From: Micromonospora sp. CCTCC AA 2012012
GTDB taxonomy: Bacteria > Actinomycetota > Actinomycetes > Mycobacteriales > Micromonosporaceae
Assembly (NCBI RefSeq): GCF_040499845.1
Contig: NZ_CP159342.1
Span: forward strand, 5,952,001-6,016,000
Length of the DNA stretch: 64,000 bases
Direction: 5' to 3'
The position numbers and the translations under genes were made by a program. Each line of letters starts with the position of its first letter. Positions within the stretch are counted from its first letter, which is position 1. Shown in pieces: positions 1 through 8,496 of this stretch. The notes below the pieces were generated by a model that saw only the letters and a list, made by a program, of their open reading frames with translations, ran no database searches and was not told the origin of the DNA.

Positions 1-533
1 CACGGGGTGTCCGAGGGCAGCCCGACCGCCCCGAGCAGCCGGTTGACCAGACCCAGGTTGGCGTCGAGCAGGAACCGCCAGAGCAGGCCGATCACCGCGA
101 CGCCGAGGACGTACGGGGCGAAGAAGGCCGCCCGGAAGAAGGTCCGCCCGGGGAACGAGCGGTTCAACAGCAGGGCCAACCCCAGCGGTACGACCACCAG
201 CAGCGGGGTCGCGAAGAGGGTGAAGATCCCGGTGGCCCGGACGCTGGACCACCAGTCGCCGTAGATCGCCGAGTCGCTGGAGAAGAGGTCCCGGTAGTTG
301 CCCAGCCCGACGAAGGGCCGGTTCGGGAGCTGGAGGTCCCACTGGTGCAGGCTGATCCAGACCCCGAACAGGATCGGCGCCAGCCCGAACGCCAGGAACA
401 GGACCAGGTACGGCGCGAGGAAGAGGTACGGGGTGGCCCGGTGCCCCCGCTGCGTGGCACTCCGACGGCGGGTACGCCCCGCCCGGGGCGGCGCGTCTCC
501 ACGCGCCGCCCCGACCTCGATCACGTCCGCCAC
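1..533 (-). CDS. ABC sugar transporter permease, MalF/UgpA type (3' end outside window)
   Basis: Inner-membrane permease subunit of a carbohydrate ABC importer; only the N-terminal 177 residues lie in the window. A basic N-terminal tail of about 35 residues is followed by membrane segments near residues 36-60, 100-125 and 135-155; the stretch around 'FFAPYVLGVAVIGLLWRFLL' is typical of binding-protein-dependent sugar permeases. I chose the GTG at 533, 6 bases after the stop of the binding-protein gene; a second in-frame GTG at 524 is also possible. The tight spacing implies one operon with the binding protein and the arabinofuranosidase. A second permease probably follows outside the window. 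The ATPase is not visible here; such importers often share a MsiK-like ATPase encoded elsewhere. Confidence 0.85.
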   Translation of the reverse strand, partial: MADVIEVGAARGDAPPRAGRTRRRSATQRGHRATPYLFLAPYLVLFLAFGLAPILFGVWISLHQWDLQLPNRPFVGLGNYRDLFSSDSAIYGDWWSSVRATGIFTLFATPLLVVVPLGLALLLNRSFPGRTFFRAAFFAPYVLGVAVIGLLWRFLLDANLGLVNRLLGAVGLPSDTP

Positions 534-539
534 GACGGA

Positions 540-1874
540 TCAGCTCCCGTACTTCTTGCGGTTGTCCGCGAGCTGCTTGTCGGCCTTGGCCGCGCCGTCG
601 TCGAGCGCCTGCTTCGGCGTCTTCTTGCCCAGCGCCGCCTCGTTGAAGGCGTTGTAGAAGGTGATCATGACCTCGCCCAGGCCGGGTACGGCCGGCGGGA
701 AGGCCGCGTACTCCAGCTCCGGGGCGAGCGCGTTGACCTCGGTGAGGGCCTTGAAGTCGGCGCTCTCCCGGACCGTCTTGCGGGCCGGCACCTGGCCGCC
801 CTTGGCCCAGTCGAGGGAGTGCTCGCTGAGCCAGTTGATGAAGACCTTCGCCCCGGAGACCTTGTTGGCGTCGGCGCCGCGCTGCTTGACGATGGTGAAG
901 TTGTGCGAGTTCGCCCAGACGGCCTGCTTAGTGCCGAGCTGCGGCAGCGGCGCGACGCCCCACTGCACGTCCGCGCTCTTCTTCAGGTCGTTGATCTGCC
1001 AGATGCCGTTGAAGTTGAACGCGTTCTTGCCGCTCTTGAGCGCCAGGTAGTCGGCGTCCTGGCCGACGTTCGCCGGCGAGTAGCCCTGCTTGATCATGTC
1101 CACCAGCCAGGTGCACGCCTCGACGCCCTGGTCCGAGTTGAAGGTGGCCTTGGCGACGTCGCCGTCGAAGAGCGTGCCGCCCCACTGGTGCAGCAGCGAA
1201 TAGAACGTCATCCCGCCGGTGAACTGGAACGGGCTGACCCAGAAGCCCTGCACGCCGGACTTCTTCAGCTCCGCCAGCGCGGCGGTGAACTCGTCCTTGG
1301 TGGTCGGCGGCTTGTTCGGGTCGAGGCCGGCCTTCTGCATGACGGCCTTGTTGTAGTAGAAGCCGAGCGGGTGCATGTCCAGCGGGATGCCGTACCGCTT
1401 GTCGTTGTAGAGGCCGCCCTTCCACACCGTGGGGGCGAAGTCGCCCTCGCTCAGTTGCAGCGCCTTGGCCACGTCGTCCAGCTCGGTGATCACGCCGCGC
1501 GCGGCGAAGGTGGCGAGCTGGTCCATGTGCATGACCGCGATGTCCGGCCCGTTGCCGCTGGAGACCGCGCCGGGCAGCTTGCTGTAGTAGTCCTGCCACT
1601 CGTACGTGACGACGCTGACCGCGATGTTCTTGTGCTCGCCGTTGAACTGCTCGACCAGCTTCTTGAAGATGTCGCCGTCGCCGCCCGTGAAGCCGTTCCA
1701 CAGCTTCAGGTCGACCTTGGGACCGGTGTAGTCCTTGCCGCCGTTGCCGCCGGCGGCGGAACCGCCGGGGCTGCTGCTGCCGCCGCCGCAGCCGGCCAGG
1801 GTGAGCGTGGCCGCCGCGCCGAGCCCGACGCCGTAGCCGAGCAGGCGCCGCCGGCTCATCTCGTTGCTGATCAT
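540..1874 (-). CDS. Sugar ABC transporter substrate-binding lipoprotein
   Basis: Extracellular solute-binding protein, family 1 (MalE/AraN-like), 444 residues. The N-terminus has a twin-arginine-like 'MSRRRLL' followed by a hydrophobic stretch and the lipobox 'LTLAGC', so it is predicted to be exported and lipid-anchored. The body has the usual features of bacterial sugar-binding proteins, such as 'LKLWNGFTGGDGD' near the mature N-terminus. The ATG start at 1874 is preceded by AAGGAG at a spacing of 6. It lies 37 bases downstream of the GH51 arabinofuranosidase gene and just upstream of a permease, so arabino-oligosaccharides are the likely ligand; this is inference from context. It should be controlled by the operators at 3486-3507. 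Confidence 0.9.
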   Translation of the reverse strand: MISNEMSRRRLLGYGVGLGAAATLTLAGCGGGSSSPGGSAAGGNGGKDYTGPKVDLKLWNGFTGGDGDIFKKLVEQFNGEHKNIAVSVVTYEWQDYYSKLPGAVSSGNGPDIAVMHMDQLATFAARGVITELDDVAKALQLSEGDFAPTVWKGGLYNDKRYGIPLDMHPLGFYYNKAVMQKAGLDPNKPPTTKDEFTAALAELKKSGVQGFWVSPFQFTGGMTFYSLLHQWGGTLFDGDVAKATFNSDQGVEACTWLVDMIKQGYSPANVGQDADYLALKSGKNAFNFNGIWQINDLKKSADVQWGVAPLPQLGTKQAVWANSHNFTIVKQRGADANKVSGAKVFINWLSEHSLDWAKGGQVPARKTVRESADFKALTEVNALAPELEYAAFPPAVPGLGEVMITFYNAFNEAALGKKTPKQALDDGAAKADKQLADNRKKYGS

Positions 1875-1911
1875 GCGGTTCTCCTTGGGGGACGGAATGA
1901 AGTGTGCCTGG

Positions 1912-3423
1912 TCACGGCTGGGGGACGAAGCGCAGCAGGTTCCAGGAGCAGGCGGGCAGCACCACGGAGCACCGGCCGCCGTCTGAGGTGGGGGTGGTGA
2001 GCAACCGCGGCGTCACCCGGTCGGGCTCCGCCTCGGTGTTCGTGGCCGACGGGTCGGACCCGGCGGCGATGGTGTGGTGTTCCGTGGGCCGCAGGCCGGG
2101 CAGGCCCCGCAGGTCCAGGTCGAGGGGGAGGTCGTCGGTGCCGCGGTTGACCGCGAAGACGGCCAGCTCACCGGTCTCCTCGGCGTGCACGGCGACGGTG
2201 TCCAGCACCGGCACCTCCCCGTACCGGGCGGTCTCATAGCTGGGGGAGACCGGCTCGGTGCGCAGCACGGTGCCCCGGGCGTACCGGGCGGTCAGCGCGA
2301 ACGGGTGGAAGATGCTCTGCCGCCAGGCCGGGCCGCCGGTCCGGGTCCGGATCGGGGCGATCACGTTGGCGAGCTGCGCCTGGCAGGCGACGCCCACCCG
2401 GTCGGCGTGCCGGAGCAGGGTGATCAGCAGATCGCCGACCACCACCGCGTCGACGGCGGTGAAGTCGTCCTCGATCAGCGCGGGGGCCTCCACCCAGCCG
2501 CGCCGGTCCAGGTCGGCCTGGAGGCGGGACTCGTACCAGATGTTCCACTCGTCGAAGGAGAGCTTGAGCTTGCGCTTGTGCCGCTGCTTCGCGGCGACGT
2601 GGTCGGCGGTGGCGATGACCTCGGTGATGAAGTTGTCCATGTCGACGGCCGAGGCCAGGATGCTGGCCTGGTCGCCGTCGGAGGGGTCGTAGTAGGTGTG
2701 CGCGGAGATGTAGTCGACGTGTTCGTAGGTGTGCTCCAGGACGGTGGCCTCCCACGACGCGTAGGTGGGCATCCGCCGGTTGGAGCTGCCGCAGGCGATC
2801 AGGCTGATCGACGGGTCGATCAGCTTCATCGCCCGGGCGGTCTCGGCGGCGAGCCGGCCGTACTCGTCGGCGGTCTTGTGGCCGACCTGCCACGGGCCGT
2901 CCAGCTCGTTGCCGAGGCACCACAGCCGCACCCCGTACGGGTTCTCCGCGCCGTGCTTGCGGCGCAGGTCGGACAGCTGGGTGCCGCCCGGGTGGTTGGC
3001 GTACTCCAACAGGTCGCAGGCCTCCTGCACGCCCCGGGTGCCGAGGTTGACGGCCATCATCGGCTCGACGCCCGCCTCGTCGGCCCAGGTCATGAACTCG
3101 TCCAGCCCGAACGCGTTGGTCTCGATCGTCTTCCAGGCCAGGTCGAGCCGGCGCGGCCGGTCGCCGACGGGGCCGACGCCGTCCTCCCAGCGGTAGCCGG
3201 AGACGAAGTTGCCGCCGGGGTAGCGGACCACGGAGACGCCCAGCTCACGGGTCAGGTCGAGCACGTCGCGGCGGAGTCCCCGCGGGTCCGCGCTCGGGTG
3301 GCCGGGCTCGTAGATCCCGCCGTAGACGCAGCGCCCCATGTGCTCGACGAAGGAACCGAAGATCCGGCGGTCGGCCGGTCCGATCGCGAACGCCGGGTCG
3401 ATCGTCAGCTGTGCGCTCCGCAA
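1912..3423 (-). CDS. abfA: GH51 alpha-L-arabinofuranosidase
   Basis: Retaining glycoside hydrolase family 51 enzyme that removes terminal alpha-L-arabinofuranosyl residues from arabinan and arabinoxylan fragments. 503 residues, the usual family length. The acid/base Glu lies in 'CLGNELDGPW' (about residue 173) and the nucleophile Glu in 'LSFDEWNIWY' (about residue 291). No signal peptide, so it is probably cytoplasmic and acts on imported oligosaccharides. The open frame runs much further upstream, but similarity begins at 'LRSAQLTIDPAFAIG'. I therefore chose the TTG at 3423, which has a GAGGAGAGG ribosome-binding site about 9 bases upstream. It is first in the minus-strand operon with the binding protein and permease and is divergent from a LacI regulator. 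Confidence 0.92.
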   Translation of the reverse strand: MRSAQLTIDPAFAIGPADRRIFGSFVEHMGRCVYGGIYEPGHPSADPRGLRRDVLDLTRELGVSVVRYPGGNFVSGYRWEDGVGPVGDRPRRLDLAWKTIETNAFGLDEFMTWADEAGVEPMMAVNLGTRGVQEACDLLEYANHPGGTQLSDLRRKHGAENPYGVRLWCLGNELDGPWQVGHKTADEYGRLAAETARAMKLIDPSISLIACGSSNRRMPTYASWEATVLEHTYEHVDYISAHTYYDPSDGDQASILASAVDMDNFITEVIATADHVAAKQRHKRKLKLSFDEWNIWYESRLQADLDRRGWVEAPALIEDDFTAVDAVVVGDLLITLLRHADRVGVACQAQLANVIAPIRTRTGGPAWRQSIFHPFALTARYARGTVLRTEPVSPSYETARYGEVPVLDTVAVHAEETGELAVFAVNRGTDDLPLDLDLRGLPGLRPTEHHTIAAGSDPSATNTEAEPDRVTPRLLTTPTSDGGRCSVVLPACSWNLLRFVPQP

Positions 3424-3485
3424 GGGGGGCCACCTCTCCTCGTGCCGGTGCCGGGTGACCGCGGTCACGCCGTACCCCAGGTTTC

Positions 3486-3507
3486 TACAACGTTGTAACC
3501 AACGTTG
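3486..3507. promoter_or_regulatory. Twin LacI-type operators
   Basis: Two palindromes with a central CG lie between the divergent arabinofuranosidase and LacI genes: TACAACGTTGTA (3486-3497, perfect 12-mer) and CAACGTTG (3500-3507, inside ACCAACGTTGTAA). Their centres are 12 bases apart. CG-centred palindromes are typical LacI-family operators, and the position allows control of both directions. Assignment to the adjacent LacI protein is inference. Confidence 0.8.
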
Positions 3508-3570
3508 TAAAGAGGTCGTGACATGGTCGTGACACGGTAGGGTGCGGACAACAGAGCGGGGAGGAAGGCA

Positions 3571-4575
3571 GTGCGACACAGGCTCAAGGACGTCGCCGAA
3601 CGGGCCGGCGTCTCGGTGAAGACCGTCTCGAACGTGGTCAACGGCTACCTCCACGTCCGGCCGGACACCCGGGCCCGGGTCGAGGAGGCGATCGCCGAGC
3701 TGAACTACCGGCCCAACCTCTCCGCCCGCAACCTCCGCAAGGGCCGCACCGGCGTGATCGCGCTCGCCGTCCCCGAGCTGGACATCCCGTACTTCGCCGA
3801 GCTGGCCCGGCACGTGGTCGCCGCGGCTGCCGCGCACGGCTGGACGGTCCTGATCGACCAGACCGGCGGCGGCTCCGAGCAGGAGCGCAAGGCCGCCTCC
3901 GGGATCGGCGACCACATGATCGACGGTCTGATCCTCAGCCCGCTGGCGCTCAGCGCCGACGACCTGGCCGGCCTCGACGGCCTGCCCATGGTGCTGCTCG
4001 GGGAGCGGGTCGACCACGGCCCGGCCGACCACGTGGTGATCGACAACGTGGCCGCCGCCCGCGAGGTCACCACCCATCTGGTGGGGCTCGGCCGCCGCCG
4101 GATCGCCGCCATCGGCTCGCAGCGCACCCCGGAGGGGGCCAGCGCCCGGCTCCGCCTGGCCGGCTACACCGCCGCCCTGGCCGAGGCCGGCATCGGGTAC
4201 GACGAGAAGCTCGTCGCCCCCGCGCCGGCCTGGCACCGCGCGGACGGCGCGGCCGCCATCCGCGACCTGCTCGCCGCCGGCGTACGCCCCGACGCGGTCT
4301 TCTGCTTCAACGACACCCTCGCCCTCGGTGCCCTGCGCGCCCTGCACGAGGCCGGCCTGCGGGTGCCCGAGGACGTCGCGGTGGCCGGCTTCGACGACAT
4401 CGAGGACGGCCGCTTCTCCGTCCCCACCCTCACCACCGTCTCCCCCGACAAGGAGCGGATCGCCAAGCTGGCCGTGGAACTCCTCGCCAACCGCATCGAC
4501 GGCGACCGCGACGCCCCCCCACGCGAACTGACGGCCCCCCACCACCTCGCCCTCCGCGAAAGCACCACCCCCTGA
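3571..4575 (+). CDS. LacI-family transcriptional regulator of the arabinosidase locus
   Basis: 334-residue LacI/GalR repressor. The N-terminal helix-turn-helix and hinge are clear ('LKDVAERAGVSVKTVSNVVN', residues 5-24; hinge near 'RPNLSARNLRKGRTGVIAL'), followed by a periplasmic-binding-protein-like effector domain containing 'VAGFDDIEDGRFSVPTLTTV'. The GTG start at 3571 has GGAGGA about 5 bases upstream. It is divergent from the arabinofuranosidase operon, with two CG-centred operators between them, so it probably represses that operon and itself until a sugar (perhaps arabinose or an arabino-oligosaccharide) binds. The effector cannot be read from sequence. Confidence 0.93.
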   Translation: MRHRLKDVAERAGVSVKTVSNVVNGYLHVRPDTRARVEEAIAELNYRPNLSARNLRKGRTGVIALAVPELDIPYFAELARHVVAAAAAHGWTVLIDQTGGGSEQERKAASGIGDHMIDGLILSPLALSADDLAGLDGLPMVLLGERVDHGPADHVVIDNVAAAREVTTHLVGLGRRRIAAIGSQRTPEGASARLRLAGYTAALAEAGIGYDEKLVAPAPAWHRADGAAAIRDLLAAGVRPDAVFCFNDTLALGALRALHEAGLRVPEDVAVAGFDDIEDGRFSVPTLTTVSPDKERIAKLAVELLANRIDGDRDAPPRELTAPHHLALRESTTP

Positions 4576-4591
4576 CCCCCTCAGGCTCCTT

Positions 4592-4655
4592 GCGTTGATC
4601 ATGAGCTTTGCGTCATCGAGCGGCCGATCCCTGACGCAGACTCCATGATCAACGC
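4592..4655. repeat. Intergenic inverted repeat, family A copy 1 (TTGATCATG type)
   Basis: Two 24-base arms (4592-4615 and 4632-4655) begin and end with GCGTTGATCATG / CATGATCAACGC and pair with four internal mismatches. It sits between the convergent 3' ends of the LacI and methyltransferase genes. Related inverted repeats occur at 35464-35526 and 39246-39302, so it is a dispersed family and possibly a bidirectional terminator. Confidence 0.8.
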
Positions 4656-4688
4656 CGTCCGGGCGGGAGTGGGCGGGAGGTAGGGGGG

Positions 4689-5414
4689 TCAGTCGAAGAA
4701 GCGGGCCAGGTGGGTGGGGGTGGGGGCGGGGGCTGTGGGAGACAGGGGGGTGAGGTCGGCGAAGATGGAGGCGCCGTCGCAGGCGACGTGCAGGGGATAC
4801 CAGCGGGGCGTGCCGGGCGGGCGTTGGCCGCAGATGCCCTTGAAGGTCTGCACGTCCAGCAGGCGTACGTGGGTGGGATCGGCGACCGCGTTCACGTGCC
4901 GCCACCAGGGGCTCATCACGTGCAGCACACCGCCCGGCCGGAGTGCCCGGTGCGCCTCGTCCAGCAGCGGCAGGAAGTCGATCAGGTGCTCCAGGATGTG
5001 CACCGCGAAGAAGACGTCCACCGAGTCGTCGGCCAGCGGCAGCGAGCCGGAGAGGTCCGCCACGGCGTCCACACCCGCCGCCGGATGGATGTCCAGCCCC
5101 AGGTTGCCCGGCCACTGCTTCTGACCCCCGCAGCCCAGGTCGACCACCACCGGGTCGCGGCCGGCGACGCGTACCCGGCACCAGACGCCGAGCACCCCGG
5201 CGAGCCGGCCCACCAGGTCCCGGACCAGCCGCAGCTCGGCCGGGTCGTCGACCTCACCGTCGACGTGGGCGACGCCCCGGTCGAAGCGCACCCGCACCGC
5301 CAGCGCGCGCAGCCGGTCGTCGTGCCGGGCCAGATCGGCCCACGCCTCGGTGAGGAAGCCGTCGACCACCGACAGCCGCTGGGCCGAGGGTGCGGTCATT
5401 CCGGTCGCCACCAT
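4689..5414 (-). CDS. BON-like domain / class I methyltransferase fusion
   Basis: 241-residue SAM-dependent methyltransferase. The SAM-binding loop is 'VVVDLGCGGQ' (about residues 89-98), followed by an acidic 'NLGLDIHPAA' and, further on, 'VFFAVHILEHLIDF' and 'ALRPGGVLHVMSPWW', typical of Methyltransf_11-type enzymes. Residues about 38-86, with 'GVAHVDGEVDDPAELRLV' ending in 'LAGVLGV', resemble a BON domain (a small phospholipid/ligand-binding fold), an uncommon partner for a methyltransferase. The ATG at 5414 has GGAGGT six bases upstream, so I preferred it to the longer open frame starting at 5471. Substrate unknown; the BON assignment is from pattern only. Confidence 0.7.
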   Translation of the reverse strand: MVATGMTAPSAQRLSVVDGFLTEAWADLARHDDRLRALAVRVRFDRGVAHVDGEVDDPAELRLVRDLVGRLAGVLGVWCRVRVAGRDPVVVDLGCGGQKQWPGNLGLDIHPAAGVDAVADLSGSLPLADDSVDVFFAVHILEHLIDFLPLLDEAHRALRPGGVLHVMSPWWRHVNAVADPTHVRLLDVQTFKGICGQRPPGTPRWYPLHVACDGASIFADLTPLSPTAPAPTPTHLARFFD

Positions 5415-5562
5415 GCGCCACCTCCGGGCCGCGCCATACCCGGATCCCCGCCCGGTATGCCTGGCTCGCACCGGTTCCCCGCCGTCGCCACGGCTTTCCG
5501 CCGGACCGCAGCCCGGCCGTCGGTCCCGCCGGTGGTCTCCGGGCGGGCGCGAGATCCGGGGG

Positions 5563-5871
5563 TCAGCCGGACAGGGTACGACGGGCGCCGCGCATCCGCT
5601 GCCGGGGCTGCGGGGCGGCCGGCTTGGGTCGCTTGAGGTGATAGCGGTGCAGCTCGTTGTTGCCGGGCAGCGACGGGTCCTCGCTCATCGCCACCAGCTC
5701 CCAGCCCTGGTCACCGGCCCGGTTCAGGTGGGCCAGCGCGGTGTCGCCGTACGGGGTGACGTCGACCATCGAACCGTCCGGGCCGTACCAGACGAAGACG
5801 ATCTCCCAGCCGATGTCCGTGGTGGCGGCCTGCCGCCGCCGGACCAGCAGCGCGTACTCCCACTTGAGCAT
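5563..5871 (-). CDS. DUF4177-like small protein
   Basis: 102-residue protein starting 'MLKWEYALLVRRRQ' and containing 'LNRAGDQGWELVAMSE', the KWEY...GWELV pattern of DUF4177-type proteins. Function unknown. The C-terminus is basic and Pro-rich. The ATG at 5871 was chosen because homology-like sequence begins exactly there; the frame continues upstream only as an antisense shadow of the ABC-F gene. It lies 38 bases downstream of the ABC-F gene on the same strand and may be cotranscribed with it. Confidence 0.7.
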   Translation of the reverse strand: MLKWEYALLVRRRQAATTDIGWEIVFVWYGPDGSMVDVTPYGDTALAHLNRAGDQGWELVAMSEDPSLPGNNELHRYHLKRPKPAAPQPRQRMRGARRTLSG

Positions 5872-5909
5872 GCCGTCATTGTCACCCGGCAAGCGGACTT
5901 CGGCAGGGA

Positions 5910-7547
5910 TCAATCCTCGGCGATCCGCCCGGCGTCCACCCGCAGCCGCCGGTTGACGCTCACCGCGTCCAGCATCCGCCGGTCGTGGGTCACCAGCAGC
6001 AGCGTGCCCGGATAGCCGTCGAGGGCCTGCTCCAACTGCTCGATGGCCGGCAGGTCCAGGTGGTTGGTCGGCTCGTCCAGCACCAGCAGGTTCACCCCGC
6101 GGCCCTGGAGCAGGGCCAGCGCCGCGCGGGTCCGCTCGCCGGGGGAGAGGGTCACCGCCGGCCGCAGCACGTGCGCCGCGCGCAGGCCGAACTTGGCCAG
6201 CAGCGTCCGCGCGTCCGCCGGGTTCAGCTCCGGTACGGCCAGCCGGAACGCGTCCAGCAGCGGCTGGTCGCCGAGGAAGAGCCCCCGCGCCTGGTCGACC
6301 TCGCCGACCACCACCCCGGGACCGAGCGCGGCGTGCCCCTCGTCGAGCGGCAGCCGGCCCAGCAGCGCGGCGAGCAGCGTGCTCTTGCCGGAGCCGTTCG
6401 CCCCGACGATCGCCACCCGGTCGGCCCAGTCGATCTGCAGGTCCACCGGGCCGAGGGTGAAGCCACCCCGGCGTACGACGGCACCGCGGAGCGCGGCCAC
6501 GACGGCGCCGGCGCGGGGCGCGGCGGCGATCTCCATCCGTAGCTCCCACTCCTTGCGCGGCTCCTCCACCACCTCCAGCCGCTCAATCAGCCGGTCGGTC
6601 TGCTTCGCCTTCGCCGCCTGCTTCTCCGAGGTCTGGCCCCGGAAGCTCTTCACGTGCTTGTCGTTGTCGGTGGCCTTGCGGCGGGCGTTGCGGACGCCCT
6701 TCTCCATCCAGGCGCGCTGGGTGCGGCCGCGCTCCTCCAGCCCGGCGCGGGTGTCGGCGTACTCCTCGTACTCCTCGCGGGCGTGCCGGCGGGCCACCTC
6801 CCGCTCCTGGAGATAGGCCGCGTAGCCGCCGCCGTAGTGCCGGGTCTGCTGCTGGGCCAGGTCCAGCTCCAGCACCCGGGTGACCGTCCGGGTCAGGAAC
6901 TCACGGTCGTGGCTGACCAGCACCGTCGGCGCGCGCAGCCCGGTGACGAAGCGCTCCAGCCGGTCCAGCCCGGCCAGGTCCAGGTCGTTGGTGGGCTCGT
7001 CGAGCAGGAAGACGTCGTACCGGCTGAGCAGCAGCGAGGCCAGCCCGGCGCGGGCCGCCTGGCCGCCGGAGAGGGCGGTCATCGGGTGGTCCAGGTCGAC
7101 GGTCAGCCCCAGCTCCGCGGCGACCTGCTCGGCGCGTTCCTCCAGGTCCGCGCCGCCGAGCGCGAGCCAGCGCTCCAGCGCCTCGGCGTACGCGTCGTCG
7201 GCGCCCGCCGCCCCGGCGGTCAGCGCCTCGGTGGCCGCGTCCAGCGCCGCCTGCGCCTCGCTGACCCCGGTACGCCGGGCCAGGAAGTCGCGGACCGTCT
7301 CGCCGGGCCGGCGCTCCGGCTCCTGCGACAGGTGGCCGACGGTGGCGGTGGGCGGGCTGAGGGAGACGTCGCCCGCCTCGACCGGCTGGAGGCCGGCGAG
7401 GATCCGCAGCAGCGTGGACTTGCCGGCGCCGTTCGCGCCGACCAGCCCCACCACGTCACCGGGGGCGACGACGAGGTCCAGGTCGGTGAAGAGCAGCCGG
7501 TCACCGTGGCCGGCGGCGAGGTCCTTGACGATCAGTGTGGCGCTCAT
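5910..7547 (-). CDS. ABC-F family ATPase (ribosome-associated)
   Basis: 545-residue soluble protein with two ABC domains and no membrane segments, the ABC-F layout. Walker A motifs are 'GANGAGKST' and 'GANGSGKST', signatures 'LSGGQAARAGLA' and 'LSPGERTRAALAL', Walker B 'FLLDEPTNDLDL' and 'LVLDEPTNHLDL'. The linker between domains is long and charged, as expected for the segment that reaches the ribosomal P-site. ABC-F proteins either modulate translation (EttA, Uup) or protect ribosomes from antibiotics; sequence alone does not decide which. The ATG at 7547 has no clear Shine-Dalgarno site but a TAGGCT box about 10 bases upstream, so transcription may begin almost at the start codon. Confidence 0.92.
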   Translation of the reverse strand: MSATLIVKDLAAGHGDRLLFTDLDLVVAPGDVVGLVGANGAGKSTLLRILAGLQPVEAGDVSLSPPTATVGHLSQEPERRPGETVRDFLARRTGVSEAQAALDAATEALTAGAAGADDAYAEALERWLALGGADLEERAEQVAAELGLTVDLDHPMTALSGGQAARAGLASLLLSRYDVFLLDEPTNDLDLAGLDRLERFVTGLRAPTVLVSHDREFLTRTVTRVLELDLAQQQTRHYGGGYAAYLQEREVARRHAREEYEEYADTRAGLEERGRTQRAWMEKGVRNARRKATDNDKHVKSFRGQTSEKQAAKAKQTDRLIERLEVVEEPRKEWELRMEIAAAPRAGAVVAALRGAVVRRGGFTLGPVDLQIDWADRVAIVGANGSGKSTLLAALLGRLPLDEGHAALGPGVVVGEVDQARGLFLGDQPLLDAFRLAVPELNPADARTLLAKFGLRAAHVLRPAVTLSPGERTRAALALLQGRGVNLLVLDEPTNHLDLPAIEQLEQALDGYPGTLLLVTHDRRMLDAVSVNRRLRVDAGRIAED

Positions 7548-7635
7548 GAGGAGGTCGAGCCTACCGGCGCGGTGCCGCGCGCCGATCGGATGACCAGCGC
7601 TCCGCGCGCGGCGGAGGTGAGGGAGACTCACTCCC

Positions 7636-8406
7636 GTGGTGACCACTCTCGCGATCGACTGTGGGGGCGGGGGGATCAAGGCGTCCGTGCTGGACGCCGC
7701 CGGGACCATGCGGGCCCGGCCGCTGCGGGTGCCGACGCCGTACCCGTTGCCTCCGTCGCTCTTCGTCAAGACCCTGCTGGACCTCGGTGGCCGGCTGCCG
7801 GCGGCGGACCGGGTGACGGTCGGCATGCCGGGGATGATCCGGCACGGCGTGGTGGTCGCCACCCCGCACTACGTGACCCGTACCGGGCCGCGCAGCCGGG
7901 TCGACCCGGACCTGCTGGCCGAGTGGTCCGGCTACGACGCCCGCAGCGCGCTCGCCGACGCGTTCGGGGTCCCCGCGCTGGTGCTCAACGACGCCGAGGT
8001 GCACGGGGCGGGCGTGGTCGCCGGCACCGGCTGCGAGCTGGTGCTGACCCTCGGCACCGGGCTGGGCAGCGCGCTCTTCGACGGTGGGGTGCTCGCCCCG
8101 CACCTGGAGCTGTCGCACGCCCCGGTCCGCTGGGGCACCACCTACGACACGTACGTCGGCGAGCCGGAGCGTCGGCGGCTCGGTGACGCCTTCTGGTCCC
8201 GGCGGATCCGGCAGGTGGTGGACGGCCTGCGGCCGGTGTTCCGCTGGGACCGGCTCTATCTGGGCGGCGGAAACTCGCGGCTGATCCGGCCGGAGCAGCT
8301 GGCCCGGATGGGCGACGACGTGGTGGTCGTGCCGAACACGGCCGGAATCGTCGGTGGTGTCCGGGCCTGGGAGCTGGTGGGCGACCGGTACGACCCGACC
8401 CACTGA
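7636..8406 (+). CDS. ROK-family sugar kinase, polyphosphate-glucokinase-like
   Basis: 256-residue ROK kinase. The N-terminal phosphate loop 'AIDCGGGGIKASVLD' corresponds to the DxGGTxxK motif with GG for GT, and 'LTLGTGLGSALFDGG' matches the second ATP-binding region. 'VLNDAEVHGAGVV' carries the catalytic Asp (ND). The size and motifs match actinobacterial polyphosphate/ATP glucokinases, but the altered loop makes donor and substrate uncertain. GTG start at 7636; a short GGGAG/CTCCC hairpin lies immediately upstream and covers the only purine-rich stretch. Divergent from the ABC-F gene. Confidence 0.8.
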   Translation: MVTTLAIDCGGGGIKASVLDAAGTMRARPLRVPTPYPLPPSLFVKTLLDLGGRLPAADRVTVGMPGMIRHGVVVATPHYVTRTGPRSRVDPDLLAEWSGYDARSALADAFGVPALVLNDAEVHGAGVVAGTGCELVLTLGTGLGSALFDGGVLAPHLELSHAPVRWGTTYDTYVGEPERRRLGDAFWSRRIRQVVDGLRPVFRWDRLYLGGGNSRLIRPEQLARMGDDVVVVPNTAGIVGGVRAWELVGDRYDPTH

Positions 8407-8496
8407 CGCCGATCGACGCCCGAGGAACACTCGCGGTTCGGCCGGTGTTGTGCCAGCGTCGACACAAGCGTGGCGCGACACGAGGAGGTGGGTCGG

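Noticed and set aside
1912-5181. A 1089-codon minus-strand frame reaching far upstream of the arabinofuranosidase
   Set aside because: It runs antisense through the LacI gene and repeat; recognisable GH51 sequence begins at the TTG at 3423 with a good RBS.
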